Shown here: piece by piece, positions 10,386 to 23,900 of the stretch
How the letters are laid out: every line of letters begins with the position of its first letter
Numbering within the stretch: position 1 is the stretch's first letter
Source: Phallusia mammillata
Lineage: Eukaryota; Chordata; Ascidiacea; Phlebobranchia; Ascidiidae
NCBI GenBank assembly: GCA_003260075.1
Contig: QLIY01000151.1
Location: 122,592 to 186,591, forward strand
DNA: 64,000 nt
Direction of reading: 5' to 3'
Made by a program: the position numbers and the translations under genes
The notes under the pieces: model-generated
The model's input: the letters and a program-made list of their open reading frames with translations, nothing else
Told to the model about the DNA's origin: nothing
Databases searched by the model: none

Positions 10386-12698
10386 TTATTTTTGCTGTGT
10401 CTGGGCTTTCCTCTGTGCTTGAATAGCGGCTTGGATCTCTTCACGCTTTCTCTTGGCACGGGTGTGGGATCCCAGCTGCATTAGAAATAACACTTATTAA
10501 TTTTTCTGACAAGCGAAGTTTATATTGTCACAGCAAAAGGGGTGTGGGCGTCTGGTTAGTACTAAAATTTACATGAAGGGTCACAATCGCATTTCTTTCA
10601 TAACAAAGTAGGTAATATAGGCATGTGGTGGTCAGACAGCTCTACTCAGTCGTGATGGGTAGAGATGGTCATTATGGAATGGATGGCTATTCTAAAACAG
10701 GTTTTTCAAATCAACAAGGAATCAAACTGGAACTGAATCCGAACCTGCAAACCTGTTTGATCACTGATCAAACCTAAACTGAACCAGAGCCATAAATTAT
10801 GATTTCTCAAAACCCGAACCGGAGTTGAACCCTATATTTGGTTTGACATTGAACCGCACTGGTAAAAATGCAACCAGTACTTTCTGTAATCACCACAACA
10901 AAATTTATTGTTCTTAAACAATGTACTGAAGAATTGCCCACATGAGATAACAGCTACGGGGTGTTTCAAAAGTGAAGAATTATAATGTTTCATAAAGTGC
11001 AAATTTCTTTTCAAGTCCCCCCCCCCATGGTCATTATGGAATGGATGGCTATTCTAAAACAGGTTTTTCAAATCTATGTTTAACAGGGAGTCAAACTGGA
11101 ACTGAATCCGAACCTGCAAACCTGTTTGATCACTGATCAAACCTAAACTGAACCAGAGCCGTAAATTATGATTTCTCAAAACCCAAACCGGAGTTGAACC
11201 CTATATTTGGTTTGACATTGAACCGAACCGGTAAAAATGCAAGTACTTTTTGTAATCACCACAACAAAATTTATTGGTCTTAAACAATGTACTGAAGAGT
11301 TGCCCACATGAGATAACAGCTACGGGGTGTTTCAAAAGTGATGAATCATAATGTTTCATAAAGTGCACAGCCAAATTTCTTTTCAAGTTTGACAAGGCCC
11401 TGTAGTTAAAGAGCAGAATTAAAATTAAACAAAATGGAATTAAACTGATTTAAAAGGGGTAAACAAACCAGACCAGATATTTTGCCTGAACTGGAACAAA
11501 ACCCAAATCCGAAAATTGTTTTAAAAACCTGAACTGAACCCCTAAAAACAATCAATAGTGACCCTGAACCCATATAACAACCGGTTCAACTCCCTGACTT
11601 TCATAAACTGATGTACACAACAACAAAAACACCTGATCCCTATAACCAAGTTTGATAAGTATTTTAAATCAAATCATTTCATACACATGCTTATTATGAT
11701 TAGGTACACTTTATTAATAGGTATATAATAACACCTACCAATAAAAGACTGACCCTACAATCAATTACACATCTAAATATTTGGTACAAACATACTAAAC
11801 ACACATTGTACATGTTTAGATATTGTTGTATAATACCAGTTTCTACAACATGTATATGTACAAATTTAAAAATTCTTTAAAAATTCAAATATTTTGATCA
11901 TCCAGATAGACAAAAAAACTAACAGTTACAACTAAATACACACCCTCTTTTTGCAGAACCTAAGGGCACGCTTGTCTTTGCCGATCCTCAACAATTCCAT
12001 GCATCTTCTTTCATAAGGAGCAAAACCACACACCTCACGGACCAAATCACGAACAAACTTGTTCTTTTTGGTGAGGCGCTGCAAACACAAACATTAGTTG
12101 TATTGTGTTATTTCACTAAACAAATAAAGTTGTAGTGATGGGACGATACCAGGTTTTGAAGTGAGTACCGAGTACGAGTACCACATGTATATACCTTCGA
12201 TACAGAGTATATAGGTGTAGTGTTGTACTTAGTTGTATATCACTGGCTAATTTATCTGCCATGGTACAGGCATGCACACAACACATGCCGAAAAATGTAA
12301 TCTCCACATGATAGCGAAAAAGATATACATAAACTGGCAGAACTTTTTTCCAATTTTGTGCTGTTCGAAGCAAATATTGGCATAAAGTTGCCCGTATTCT
12401 TATGGTGTAAATCTGCCTTTGGTACTCGCACATTGGTATCGAAAACCGAGGCAAAATATTTCGATACCGAGTTAGAGTATCGATACCACTGAAATCGTTC
12501 GATACCGAGTACCCGCCCCATCACTACAAAGTTGGACACAATTCTAATGTTTGTGAAACTTTAATTGCTGTATTTTATTCACTGAACAAAATCTAAGTAA
12601 TTTACCCCACGCTTTCTGCTTTGGCGTTCTTTCTGTGGATTTTTAGTGACCTTATGGCCTTTGTTCATCCCCACCACCATATCATGTATGACAGCCAT
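10386..12698 (-). CDS. RPL36: 60S ribosomal protein L36 (eL36)
   Basis: Three coding exons: 12606-12698, 11944-12078 and 10386-10475, all phase 0 with GT-AG borders. They give 105 aa, exactly the usual length. Motifs: [13 protein letters not shown] in exon 1; [20 protein letters not shown], then [21 protein letters not shown] in exon 2; and [15 protein letters not shown] with a basic/Gln-rich tail in exon 3. It is a structural protein of the large ribosomal subunit. A 5'UTR intron is inferred from an acceptor just before the ATG (TTTGTAG) and a donor at 13256-13257. Intron 2 holds a gap junction and repeat material; intron 1 holds a hAT element. Confidence 0.97.
10665..11388. repeat. Direct copies around a 10-C run in RPL36 intron 2
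   Basis: Copy 10665-11016, C x10 at 11017-11026, copy 11027-11388. The copies differ by substitutions and small indels (for example 'aatcaacaagga' versus 'aatctatgtttaacaggga'), more than at other junctions. The sequence is rich in GAACC/AAACC-like words and resembles a dispersed repeat. Confidence 0.75.
12133..12526. mobile_element. Non-autonomous hAT-like element, 394 bp
   Basis: TIRs TAGTGATGGG at the left and CCCATCACTA at the right. Flanking 8-mers TAAAGTTG (12125-12132) and CAAAGTTG (12527-12534) match at 7 of 8 positions. Subterminal motifs such as CGATACC and GAGTACGAG recur inside. No transposase. Lies in RPL36 intron 1. Confidence 0.75.
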
Positions 12699-14990
12699 GA
12701 TTCTGCTACAAATACAAAGATGATGTTAATTCAGTTATTAAAATGAAAAAAAAACAACTTTGAAACACCAGATTCTTTGAGAAAGGATTGCTTGATTAGG
12801 GTCAAGTATTTTTTCTAGTGTTGGTTTACATGAAATAACTTTGGACCATATGTAGTCAACGGGCAAGTTTGCTACATTACTAAATCAATACTGAGTAAGC
12901 ACCATTGATCCCAAACAAAAGTATAAATTATGGATATAAATTTCAATTTTGCTATGATCCACTGTGAATTAAAGTACAAATTGCAGTGCGATTTGTTAAC
13001 AGTACCCATTTTCATTACACTGTTTGTTTTTTAGCTTCAATATAATTTCATAAACAACAAAAAACAGACTTTCATGCGTAATTCTAAATTGAAAAATTAA
13101 TCAAACTAAACCTTAACTTATTTTCGGACAAATTAAATAGATCCGTTCGAAATTATTACAGGGTGTATACGTTTACATAAAAACACGAAACAGGTGATCT
13201 TATGCTTGCTATTGTGTGTATTTTATCGTTTTTGCGTTAGTTATCAATAAAACTTACATGTTTCACAGCCGCAATTTCCAAAAGGCATTGTGGGTATTTT
13301 TCAGGCATGGAGTTTTGTTGTATTCATTGAAGCGTAGAATATTTTTTTCACAAAACTTGGGCTGCAACTAACATATTGTTATTTGAAGGTACAAAAGTTT
13401 TTTTAAGCTATAATATTTTAAATTTTAGTCCACCTCATAAATTGCACAAAAATTAACTTATTTAATGTATTTTTGTTCCTTCGCGTTTTCATTTTGTCAT
13501 CTCTCTACTTTTTTTCCCGCCTGTATGGTTTGCTATTGAAATATTTCCATAGCAAATCATATAGATGGGTCAAAAGTAAAAAGATGCCCTTAAATTCTTG
13601 ATTGTTTATCAAAAACGTTCATGTCGAAATGAATTCGTCATGCCCAATGCGCAAACCACCTGCTTTCTCTCGAGTATTTCTCTTATATATCGCCGTCTCC
13701 GCTTCGTTGCGAAACCATGTACTCGGATGTCAGCGGAAGTGTAGGTGACTTTCGTACGGTTAAATAACTATCATACAATTTAAGTTGTGTTTCAAAAAGA
13801 CGTTTACTATTTGTGTGTGCGCAACTGATCAAACGTGTTGTCTGTTAGAAATATACGGTGGTGCGGTTGCTTAGTAACGGGTTAGTATCTATGGATACGA
13901 TTGTGCAGTAACAGTAGTTTTTGTGACGACAAAGATGCAAAGAATGCATCGTTTGTAAATTTTATTGTTTGTTTTTAACTTGCAGTTACATGACAGTAGA
14001 TTTATTGGAGCGTAAAGCTGTTAGTCACGAAAATATCCCCAATATACATGCACAAGTTAGAGTTATTGTTATGTAATGTTTTCAACTTTTCTATTGTTCC
14101 TATCATAATGTATACTTTGTGTACTGCAAAAGTAACAACAATGTTTTGCTAATCACCAAATATACTGTAAAGATGTTTACATTACTTAACCTAACTCAGT
14201 CAAAAATGAAAACTGTACTATGTTAAAGTGAAAGTTGTATAAAAACAAAATCGGTATACTACACATTCTGTTGTTGGTTTTTATTGTAGATCAATCTGTG
14301 AAATAAATAATTGATTTGGGCAATTACAATTATGCCAATAAAATTAAAACAGCTATCAGGGCATCTGTGCTAATCAACACTTTACCACATGTCACAATAT
14401 TAATTATTCAAATATTGTGACCAGACAAATTGGCTAATGACGGTCCAGACACATGTCACACGTCAGTGCTTAATGTAGTCGCCATTCATAAGCTGTCGTG
14501 TGCAAAACTCACATTGATCAAAACTTTATTCATTGAAAGTTGAGGAAATGCTTTTTCATATTGCGATGATGCGTCACATCCTCGTGCTTGATAGCTGCTT
14601 CGCCATTCAGGAAGTCGTACGCAGATCTTGGCTTGTTTTCATTTTGTCGGATACGTGCATGTGCCGAGAGTGCCGCTAATATTAGTTAGTTGATGAAAGT
14701 TTGATGTATTTGAAATTGGTGTGTACGTGTTGCAGAAAACAGACCTTATATTTTTTTTAAAGTGATACAAAAGGTTGCAGGTATTAGAAAAATCTATGAT
14801 TGTAAATCTGCTAATAGTTACAGTATTGTTTTTTGTTTGGTAGATATTCATTAACCTTGACTGTGATTTTTTTAATTTAATAATGGGCTTTTTCTTACAG
14901 ACATTACCATTGTGATAATATAATTTTAACATTGTGAGTTATTACCTTGATCATTGTTGCTTTCTACATTTGGAAGTTTACCTAATAAAC
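12699..14990. other. Spacer between RPL36 and the LIM protein gene
   Basis: Apart from the RPL36 leader it has no recognised genes. The LIM gene's transcription start and any 5'UTR exons should lie here. Acceptor-like tracts occur before 13985 and before 14901, and the region near 13680-13760 is less AT-rich. No TATA box could be assigned with confidence. Confidence 0.45.
13258..13285 (-). promoter_or_regulatory. RPL36 non-coding first exon with 5'TOP-like start
   Basis: On the minus strand the sequence reads CCTTTTGG, a 5' terminal oligopyrimidine-like start expected for ribosomal protein mRNAs. After about 28 nt comes CAT|GTAAGT, a good donor that can splice to the acceptor just before the coding ATG. 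Start and exon ends are inference. Confidence 0.5.
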
Positions 14991-17900
14991 ATGGACACAT
15001 CATGGCTGGATCAAGAATTGGAAGAGTTGGATCAAGCTGAGAGATTCATTCAAGAAACAATGTCGAACTTTGTCCCAGCAACAAGTAAAGTTTCAGGTAT
15101 GTTGTTTTTCTTTATTACTTTTAAATGTTTATAGTAATTGCCACATTTAAATGAGACTTAAATTTAGTAAACTGAAAAACATTAACTACATCTATTTTTG
15201 AGGTATGATAACTTGATTACTAAATATTTGTTGTTTTGTAGTGTTTAACAACTATATAGTGATTTTGTTTTGATAAAAGTATTTGATTTTACATGCTGAT
15301 ATATTGTTACCATAAACAGTGGTCCAGTCATGTTGATAAACCTATTGTTATTGACACCAGTGGCCTAGATATCGGATAAAACTTGATACAATATCAGGCT
15401 ATCGATGCCTGTACAAACATGGTCAAAACTACAGCGCACATAACTTTCATTCACTTAGCTTATTTTGCCCAAGGCTAAGTTGGCATTTACAGGCTCAACT
15501 CTTTATTGCAAGATTTGGACGTTGTTAATAGCCGTGGCCACAGTTTACAAAATCGCCCAAGCTGTAATTATCCAGTGTAATTTAATACCACAGCAGTGAG
15601 ATAGTAAAGATAGCTAAATACTTGGATCAGTAATTGAAAATGTGCACTATATATATTTGATTTGTAAGTAACAGGACAAAATCATAAGATAGGTTTGCTT
15701 ATACAGCATATAGGCATTAAGTATGGTTAGCTTTGTTGGGTAGTTGAAGTTTGGTTAGTTTAGAATTAGGGATTAGTTGTTACCAGGCGATGGCGCCAAA
15801 GATCATTAGCAACGTCATGTTTATCTTGACAAACAGTGTCACTGCTGTCTGTCACTACAACACCCTTGTATGGCGATGAGCAATGTTACGATAGCTTTAG
15901 AAGTACGTTGACTCATTAGTCGGTCATCCCTGTCATTAAGCAAAAACGTGACACGTCGGGGGTATGCCATTATGACGTCACAGCGTCTGTAGCATTGCAT
16001 CCGCTGTGGGTATTTTTACTAAAAATGGAATGTCAATTCCGTTTGCTGTTGCATAGAAATTACCCGCTACGTTTAGGAGGGTGATATGCTGCTAAAGGAT
16101 GCGCTACTGTTATACTCCCTGTAATAGCAAGCGGCGTCGACCTTTTAAGGACCCAATAATACTGTCATGTCAAATATCCATCCGCTTCCGCTGGCACAAA
16201 TCACCATAGGCGGTTTCTAAGTTTGCCCCGTGCTTTTTGTCAGTTATACCACCGCCTGTTTTGCACGAAACCAGTTGGTGAGAATGGAATGGCTTTGTCT
16301 TAGGTTAGCTCATCAAAAGCAGCGCAAGGGGTTTATGTTAAGACACTGCGGGTAGCCCTTTTCGCTTGGCTGCTTACAAGTAATTTAATAGCAACGGGTT
16401 CTCAGTTCAGCCACCAACGACTGCAAACGGGAGAGTGAAGTACGCGAGAGTTTTTTTTTCGCTTTTCAAGACAGGGATGAGGGTGTTTTGCTACTTGGCG
16501 CAGTTTGTCGGCCTTTAGCTTTGCCGTATCGAAGGTTAAGAGTCGCTCGCTGAATTGTTTGTGCAACTTTTGGAGAAAGAAGGGTGAAGTGGGTCGTGAG
16601 ATTCTTTTGCGGTCTCTGAAGGTATTTGCCAAGTTCGCGCTTCCTGCATACTTGTGGTCCCCCACCCGTTGTTGAGAATTTGTGGAACGCATTTTTTGTC
16701 TGTACCAGAGGAATGTTATAACATTGCCCGGAACTGAACGTTATACTTTAGGCAAAAGTCGTTGTTTTGAGACTGTATTGAGAAACATGCAATAATACTT
16801 TATATTTTCATTTTTATTTATGTGAGACAATTTTTGTACCAAAAAGTCCTAAGACTGAAAAAGCGCCTAAAACTGGGGAGTGTGAAATTGCTGCTTTGCG
16901 TGCTAAAAGGGTAAGTTGCCTAATTTCAACGTGATGGAATTTGGCTATGGCGCAAGGTAGCTGAAGGGAGGGAGTGTTTAAATTACATAGCAAGTGGAGT
17001 GGAACGGTATGTTGATAGGGTTCCTAAACACTGATTATACAAGGTTTGTGGTGTTTGTGAGGTGTTAGGTTTTTCATTAAATTTTAGACAGACAGAATGA
17101 CGGTATGTTGTACATTGTGTGTTCATTCAGAGCTTAAAATGTTGCCTGTAAAACAGAATAATTTGTCTGCAAATTTGCCTATGTTTTAGTACTACTTGAT
17201 TTTTAGGCGAAATCTATACATATATATTCCATGTAAATTTGTTGACTGATTTTGTTACTTACAGGATATTTTTCTAATCTCAGTTACAAGCAGGATTTTT
17301 CTAATGTTAAGTTTAACGCTGTTGTTTGAGTTGAGTTGGTATGAGGACTATGAGCGGTGGTGTTTTTCTGTAACAGGAGCCAATAAAACCTGAGTCATTT
17401 GAAAGATAAACTATTAGGTGCTTAATGTCCACGCAAGACTGCTATCAAGATCGTAATGGCTTAGTGACGCATTCGCTGCCTTTTAAGACTCCAAGGGTTC
17501 CCTGTCACAATGAAGCCCTTTGTGCGTTTCTGACCAACCTCAGTAGCAATTGAAAGGGCAATATTATGATTTATACGCTACCTTTATTGGAGTGCCGTTG
17601 GTGATATTTATTTTGACAATTTTCTCTGGTCGTTCAGCTGTCTTGTTAGTGTTTAAACTCGTTTCCGGATTTGTGGTGAACTTGTTTCTCTGTTTGTTAG
17701 TTCAAAAAAGACATGGTAAACGTATACTACTTTTCTTTTTTCCTTGTTTAAGGTGAAATAAAAATGGCGAAGTATTTAAATGACATTCGCAAGGCATGTA
17801 AATAAAGTTAAAGTTGGTATGTGGCCGAAATCAATCAAACTTTCACTGAAGAATTTTTAACATGGTCTGCTATATATTGTAAGTGTAGTGACAAAACCAC

Positions 17901-20900
17901 AATTGTAACACACTCTTTCCCAAATTCTTGTACTAAGTCCACTAATTTTCCTGTTTTGTAAAATACAAATTTATTCGCCCAAAACTGTTCCGGTTCGCAC
18001 TCCAAAAAGATGCCTAGAAATTTGTTTTGGGGTTTTCAAAACAGCGATTTGCAAGCTTCCTAAACACAATAAGCCGCTGTATTCGTTTCAATGTGCATGA
18101 GCATTCACAACAAACAAAGTATATTTGGAGGTCGAGCGAATTTGGCTAACGTTGTCTTGTTTTGTAAACCAACACGCAAGAGTGAAAAACGTGCCACAAG
18201 CGTGTTTCCGTTTTGCTTTGTTCCCATGGTAACTCCAGCTCTGCAGGCACCTGTTACAAGAGCTTTCGTTGCGTGAAACTTTTAACCGTGTTCTGACCAT
18301 CCTCGCGTCACTGCATCGACGTTTCTTGACGCTGCCATAGAATTGCACGTCCGTTTTTTCGCCAACGGAAACCACTGTATCGCGTTTTTTGCAGTGCGTA
18401 AGTTTGTAAAAACTATAGTTACTAATTTTGCGGGCAAATGCTTTCTCCTAGAAGTTAGTTCTGTTGACCTGCTCTGATGGTTGTTAGGTTGTTTTAGGAT
18501 GTGGTAATAGTCGAAAGCTTAATTCATTGCAAATGTTTATGTGGGCTTTAGGATTGATTTCCTAATGCTTTAAATCCCTTTAATGCAGTAAATTGGAATG
18601 CTTTTAAAACGTGTAAGTTCTTTGAAAGTGGTTGCTTTTTCAGTAAACTTGCGTGTCTAAAGTCGGTTGTTTTTTTTTTAGCCTTTATTGCATACCCAAA
18701 CAAAGTCATTACGTGACTGGCTGCATTACGTAGGCTCCGTTTTTGAGATGCATATTCCATCGCAGTTTAGATGTTCTTGTACTGATCAACCGTTGTTACA
18801 ATTATTCGCTTTATGTAAGAAAATACTTGCAGTTTAGAGTAGCACACACAAAAAAACATGAATGTCAACGTTTCAGGCAACACAAAGTTTCCCGTTATAT
18901 ATTTCCCAGCAACGAAATTTACCGTGTAAAAGTTTCTTTTCAACTCGTTGGCGGTTGCATTGCCTTTGGCACTACCAACCGCTATACCGTACTGTGCCTT
19001 ATTTAGCAAACCCTATGTTGGGGTCAGATGTCTTCTGTTCATGCTGCATTGGACTTTTTTTAGACACAACGTTTCGCAATTTTGTTTGTAAATTACAAAT
19101 CATTGATTTTAGAATCAAATTAGTGTGCTAGCACGCAATTAAGGGAACAGTATTCTAATGGATTAGCGGCAAAATGTCTTTTACCGTTGTACTAGATTCG
19201 CTGGTGATTACTATTCACGAATATTGACACAAGGGATTAAGTTTTACGGGATTTGTGCTTCGCAATAATCTTGTCACCGCCAGTGGCGTTAATCGCTTTC
19301 AAGGCGCGATTTTTGTTTGTGTTTCATTCCATGGTTTCTATACAGACAAACTTTCGGTAGCTCGATTGGTGTCTTAAAAGTAGTCAGAGTTTTGCAAATT
19401 TCGTTGAGGAAATCCAGTATTGTCAAGGTCTAAGGATGTACTTGTGTACTGGTATATTTGAAGCAGATATCTAATGAGCTTTAGGAGGTCAAGTGTATAG
19501 AAGTTTTATCGAATACCTACAAGAGAGAACTGCTTAGACATTTAACTGGAATAATGTTTACAAATCAAACAAGGGAAATTGTTAAAAAGCTTGGTTATTC
19601 AAACAGCTATATATATACATTTTATGATATGATCTTTGCTATTATAAGACATTTTGAAAAGACTATGTACGGATCTGTGTGTAAGTTTGATAATGAAAAT
19701 AACGGCCCCAATAGACGCAAAAAGCGACATGCCTTATTTTTCAAACGTTTCTTCTATTTGGGCCGTTATTTTCATCATTAAAGGTGATTTTAGATCTGTG
19801 GTAAAGATATGTAACTGGGGAAGTAACACTTTAAGTATGGATAACTTTTCAGCCTTTCCGTTTAACTGAAGAAAACATGCGCAAATCAAACCTTATTTAC
19901 ATATAACACTGAATGAACCCGAGTGATATACCCAGGGTTGCTATCGACGTGAACCATTAAATAAGGACAGCCTAAAAAATTAGATTTTCTTACCAAACGA
20001 AACAAACATTTTTGGACAAATCTTTGCATTGATACGAACCATGACATATCACATGCGAATTTTTGGCGAGAAACAACTTGTTCCAGCAACTCCTTGTTTG
20101 TTAAAAATACTTCGTGCATCTCACAACAGCACAGGTCTAGGTTTACTTTTACTTGTAGCAGGGATTTGACTTGTGTTTGTTAAAAAATAAGACAAAGTAA
20201 GGACGTAAATTAAAAAGAAGGACATTTCTTAGAAATAAGGACAATACATTTTTCTAAGACATTGTCCTTCAAAATAAGGACAAATCTTAGAAATAAGGAC
20301 GGTATGGCAACCCTGGATATACCGCTTTGTGCGGTCATGGACTATGAAATTTGTTATTAGAATGCCACATGCATATGCTAAGGAGAATTCTTTTTCACTT
20401 TACCCTAACCGTAACGGGTAATAAAGCGAGTATCATTTGCATTCAACACTTTATTAAATCAAATAATGGCGGTGTGTCCATGTCAATAATGCACACTCAT
20501 GCCAACGTATATACGTAAACCAACAATTTTCTTCTGCTGTGCCCTCTCACGTTTTAAAGGAACTTCTCAATCGGCATGGAGTAATTAAGTTATGTCTTCA
20601 GATCAGCCCTGTTCGTCAAATTCATTTCCTATTCACGCAATGGTGATTTACTGTTGTTTATGCTGACCGATGTTTCGTCTTGAGTTGACCTATGCTCAGC
20701 GCAATTCGCTAATTACTTTGGACAGCTGACTGCAGTTGTCGCGCCTTTGCGAGTCGTTAACTGCAGTCATTGTAGAATTTATAGCGTTTAAGATGCGTGT
20801 CAGCATTTAGGAGGCTATAGTTCGATGTGGTACATTCTTTGCAGCGTGCTTGCTTTCTGTAACCGTAGTGTTTGAGTTGAGTTTATTTCGCTAGAAGGAA

Positions 20901-23900
20901 TTGTAGAAATACAATCGCACTATAATAATCACCAAGCAGGAAATTGCTGCGCAACGTTTGGACGGTATTAAGAGAGAAATAGTAAAAGACAAAATCAGTG
21001 GATAGGTGATAAACGCGCTGCAGTTAAACCTTCACTAAAAGGCGTTTCGTGGCTGTGCTTTGCATTTCAGGATGCGGTTAGCGCATAAGGAAATCGTAAC
21101 GCTAGTGGAACCAGTCAAGTTGGTTAAGGAAAGAGGGTAGGGAGACAGAAAGAGAAACCTTGTCGGATATTGGATAGTTTAAGCGTCGGAAGCACGGATG
21201 CAAATGAAACTGAGTGACGGTAGAACATATGTTACGTCGTACTATCTGCAACTCCAACACCTTTTATAGAACAACATTTTTGCGTTTACTCGTGTAAGGT
21301 GTTCTGGCAAAGTCAGTTCTGTACTAAATTTTTGACGGCCAATTTAGTTGACTTCATGATGGTAAAACAATCAAAGTGCCGTTTAAATACATTCCTAGGG
21401 TAGAAACATTTGTACGCTGCGTTTGTCCGTTTCAAAAAAATATATCCCGTTTACTTTCAAGGAAATATGATCATCGACAGTATTAACGTCTAAATAATGT
21501 TTTTGGTTTCACAAAGGAAAACCATCATTAACTTCCCGATCACGTCATCGAAAGTCATTAAATTTAGTGTGCAGCAAGTTAGCAAAATCCCAAATTAGTC
21601 GATGCACAGTTTGATGACGGATTTGTCTTCCGCGCGGGGCAACAGCTTGACAGTCAACAATAATGGCGGTTTTGAGCGTTATGCGCAAACAGACGATAAT
21701 CTTCTAAACACAGATAAAGTTACAGGGCAACGGCCGGGACGTGATAGCTTCTTAGACCACAAAGTTGCAAGGTCTGTAACCCGACTGTCGATGCAGACAT
21801 TGTGTTAAGGCTAAGGCAACTTTAAGTTAATCTATCGATAGTTAAGTTCTGCTTGTCTTTTTTGATTATTTTTTTTGCAACTATTTTGTTGGAAGGGTTT
21901 TGCATCATAACTGGTTTATGTAACGCTTGTGAGTAACAAAAATGCTTAGTTTTATTACAGTTCTAAACCCCCCCCCCTTCTGCTTGTCTTTTTTGATTAT
22001 TTTTTTTGCAACTATTTTGTTGGAATGGTTTTGCATCATAACTGGTTTATGTAACGCTTGCGAGTAACAAAAAATGCTTAGTTTTACAGTTCTAACATGG
22101 TACAACGTTACTTTTCAACGTTTGAAAATTAGAAAATTATTGTAGAAATGTCGGTTATGTTTCGTTTTGTGGAATAGGCTTGTTCAATGAGATGTCATAT
22201 TTTAGTAATATCACCTATATATCTTGTAAGTGTGTTTGGTAATGTCAAGCAGCGTATACATAACTGGAAAAAAGCAGAATTCTTATATAATATGTACGGT
22301 CTAAAAAATGCCTTTGTTTTTAAGGCCATGCAAGTGTTTCCCTAAATTACCGCTACAGCGAAACAGGAGCAGTTGTTTTTGAACTAATTTACAAAGCTTT
22401 TCGCAAGTACAGGATTACTGTAATGCGCGTCCTAAGATTGCTTGAGCATATTTGGTGAGCGAACAGAGGACCGCCTAATTCCGCCTATCATCCTTTCAGG
22501 CGCCTGTAACAGACAAGGCAGTTCGTAATAGCTTGAGAGAACGGGTTTCTTGTTTTTGAAAGTTGATGCGCCGTGAAATAACCGCATCTGTTTACTGTGG
22601 CACCTTAATCTTTTTACGGTTTTGCTGGGTTGACTTTTAAACTGTGCACGCATTGTTGCTGTTCAAATACGAGCGGGAAAAAGAAGAAACAGTTCTCGTG
22701 CAAATTTTTCTTTTGCCAAACGAATTAAATCTAACTCAATTTAATGGTTAAATTATTGCATTTGTTTTGCTTTTGCCAAAAAGTTAGAATTTGCTTATTA
22801 TGTTTATGCCTTCCTCCTTCGGCTTTAAACAAATAGAATCCAGTTAACGAAAACGCCAAACAAAATATCATTCAAATTAATATAAGGCCAACTTGTCCCA
22901 AAAGATGGTAGATATGTAAATTTTAAATCGCCTATTTTATGTTTATATGTACTAGATACGGTACTGAGCTCTTAACCACAACTATTGTACGGTTGATCTT
23001 AGTGATAAGGCCAAGAAACGAATTATTACCTTGACCCAAAATACCCCCCCCCCATATGTACTAGATACGGTACTGAGCTCTTAACCACAACTATTGTACG
23101 GCTGATCTTAGTGATAAGGTCAAGAAACGAGTTATTACCTTGACCCAAAATCTGTTTGCAACGTGAATTGTCACTTTGGCAAAACAATATCAATGTTCCA
23201 GGCATTGACAATCAATCAATAGAAACAGTTGCTTTGTTAACGCAACCAGCGTATAGACCGTAGGGATTTTAACCACCCGGTAAACTTATCGTTGTTTTGA
23301 CACGCTGAATATTCTGTTTCGAAGTCTTGCTTCACTAGCTATTGCGCCATGATAAAATATTCGCCCAGTTGATGTGAGAAATGACTTACGGTCGCAGGTG
23401 TCGTGACATTTCGAGCATTTTAAACAGCGCTAAGCCGTAGATGGCTTTCCCGACTTTTTCGGGTCACTGGCACAGTTTACAGGCCAGTCACTGGTTCGGC
23501 TGTTGCCCAGTTTGGCTGGTGTTGGATGGGTTAAATTTTAACCATTGCTTTTTTGAGTGGGCGTCGCTAACTGTGTTTTAAATGACAATGCGGTTATCGT
23601 GGAAAACCGCTTGTTTGAACAAGGAAGAGTTTTTCAGGTGTCTCGCGACTTTTCTGTTAAGTGTTTTCCTTTGTGGAATTCTAAGAGGTTTCTTTGCAAA
23701 GTTGCTTGGGATAGGATCAGAAGTATGATCAAAAACGAAAGTGGACGTATTTTACATCGCTTGATATCAGTATTTAAAAGATAGTTGGCCTTCTGAGGGT
23801 CATTTAGTTCATCTAGTGTCAGAAAAAGTATAAAATTGTTCGGAATAATGTTGGATTGCTAGCAATGAGCATTTGCACAGAAAATGACCAAATGTACATG

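Noticed and set aside
16402..16692. A 96-aa minus-strand ORF in the LIM gene intron
   Set aside because: No recognisable domain, no splice partner or neighbouring gene signals; likely chance in a slightly GC-richer stretch.
15970..16700. Possible gene in a less AT-rich part of the first LIM intron
   Set aside because: No frame longer than about 96 aa and no protein motif on either strand; regulatory use is possible but unsupported.
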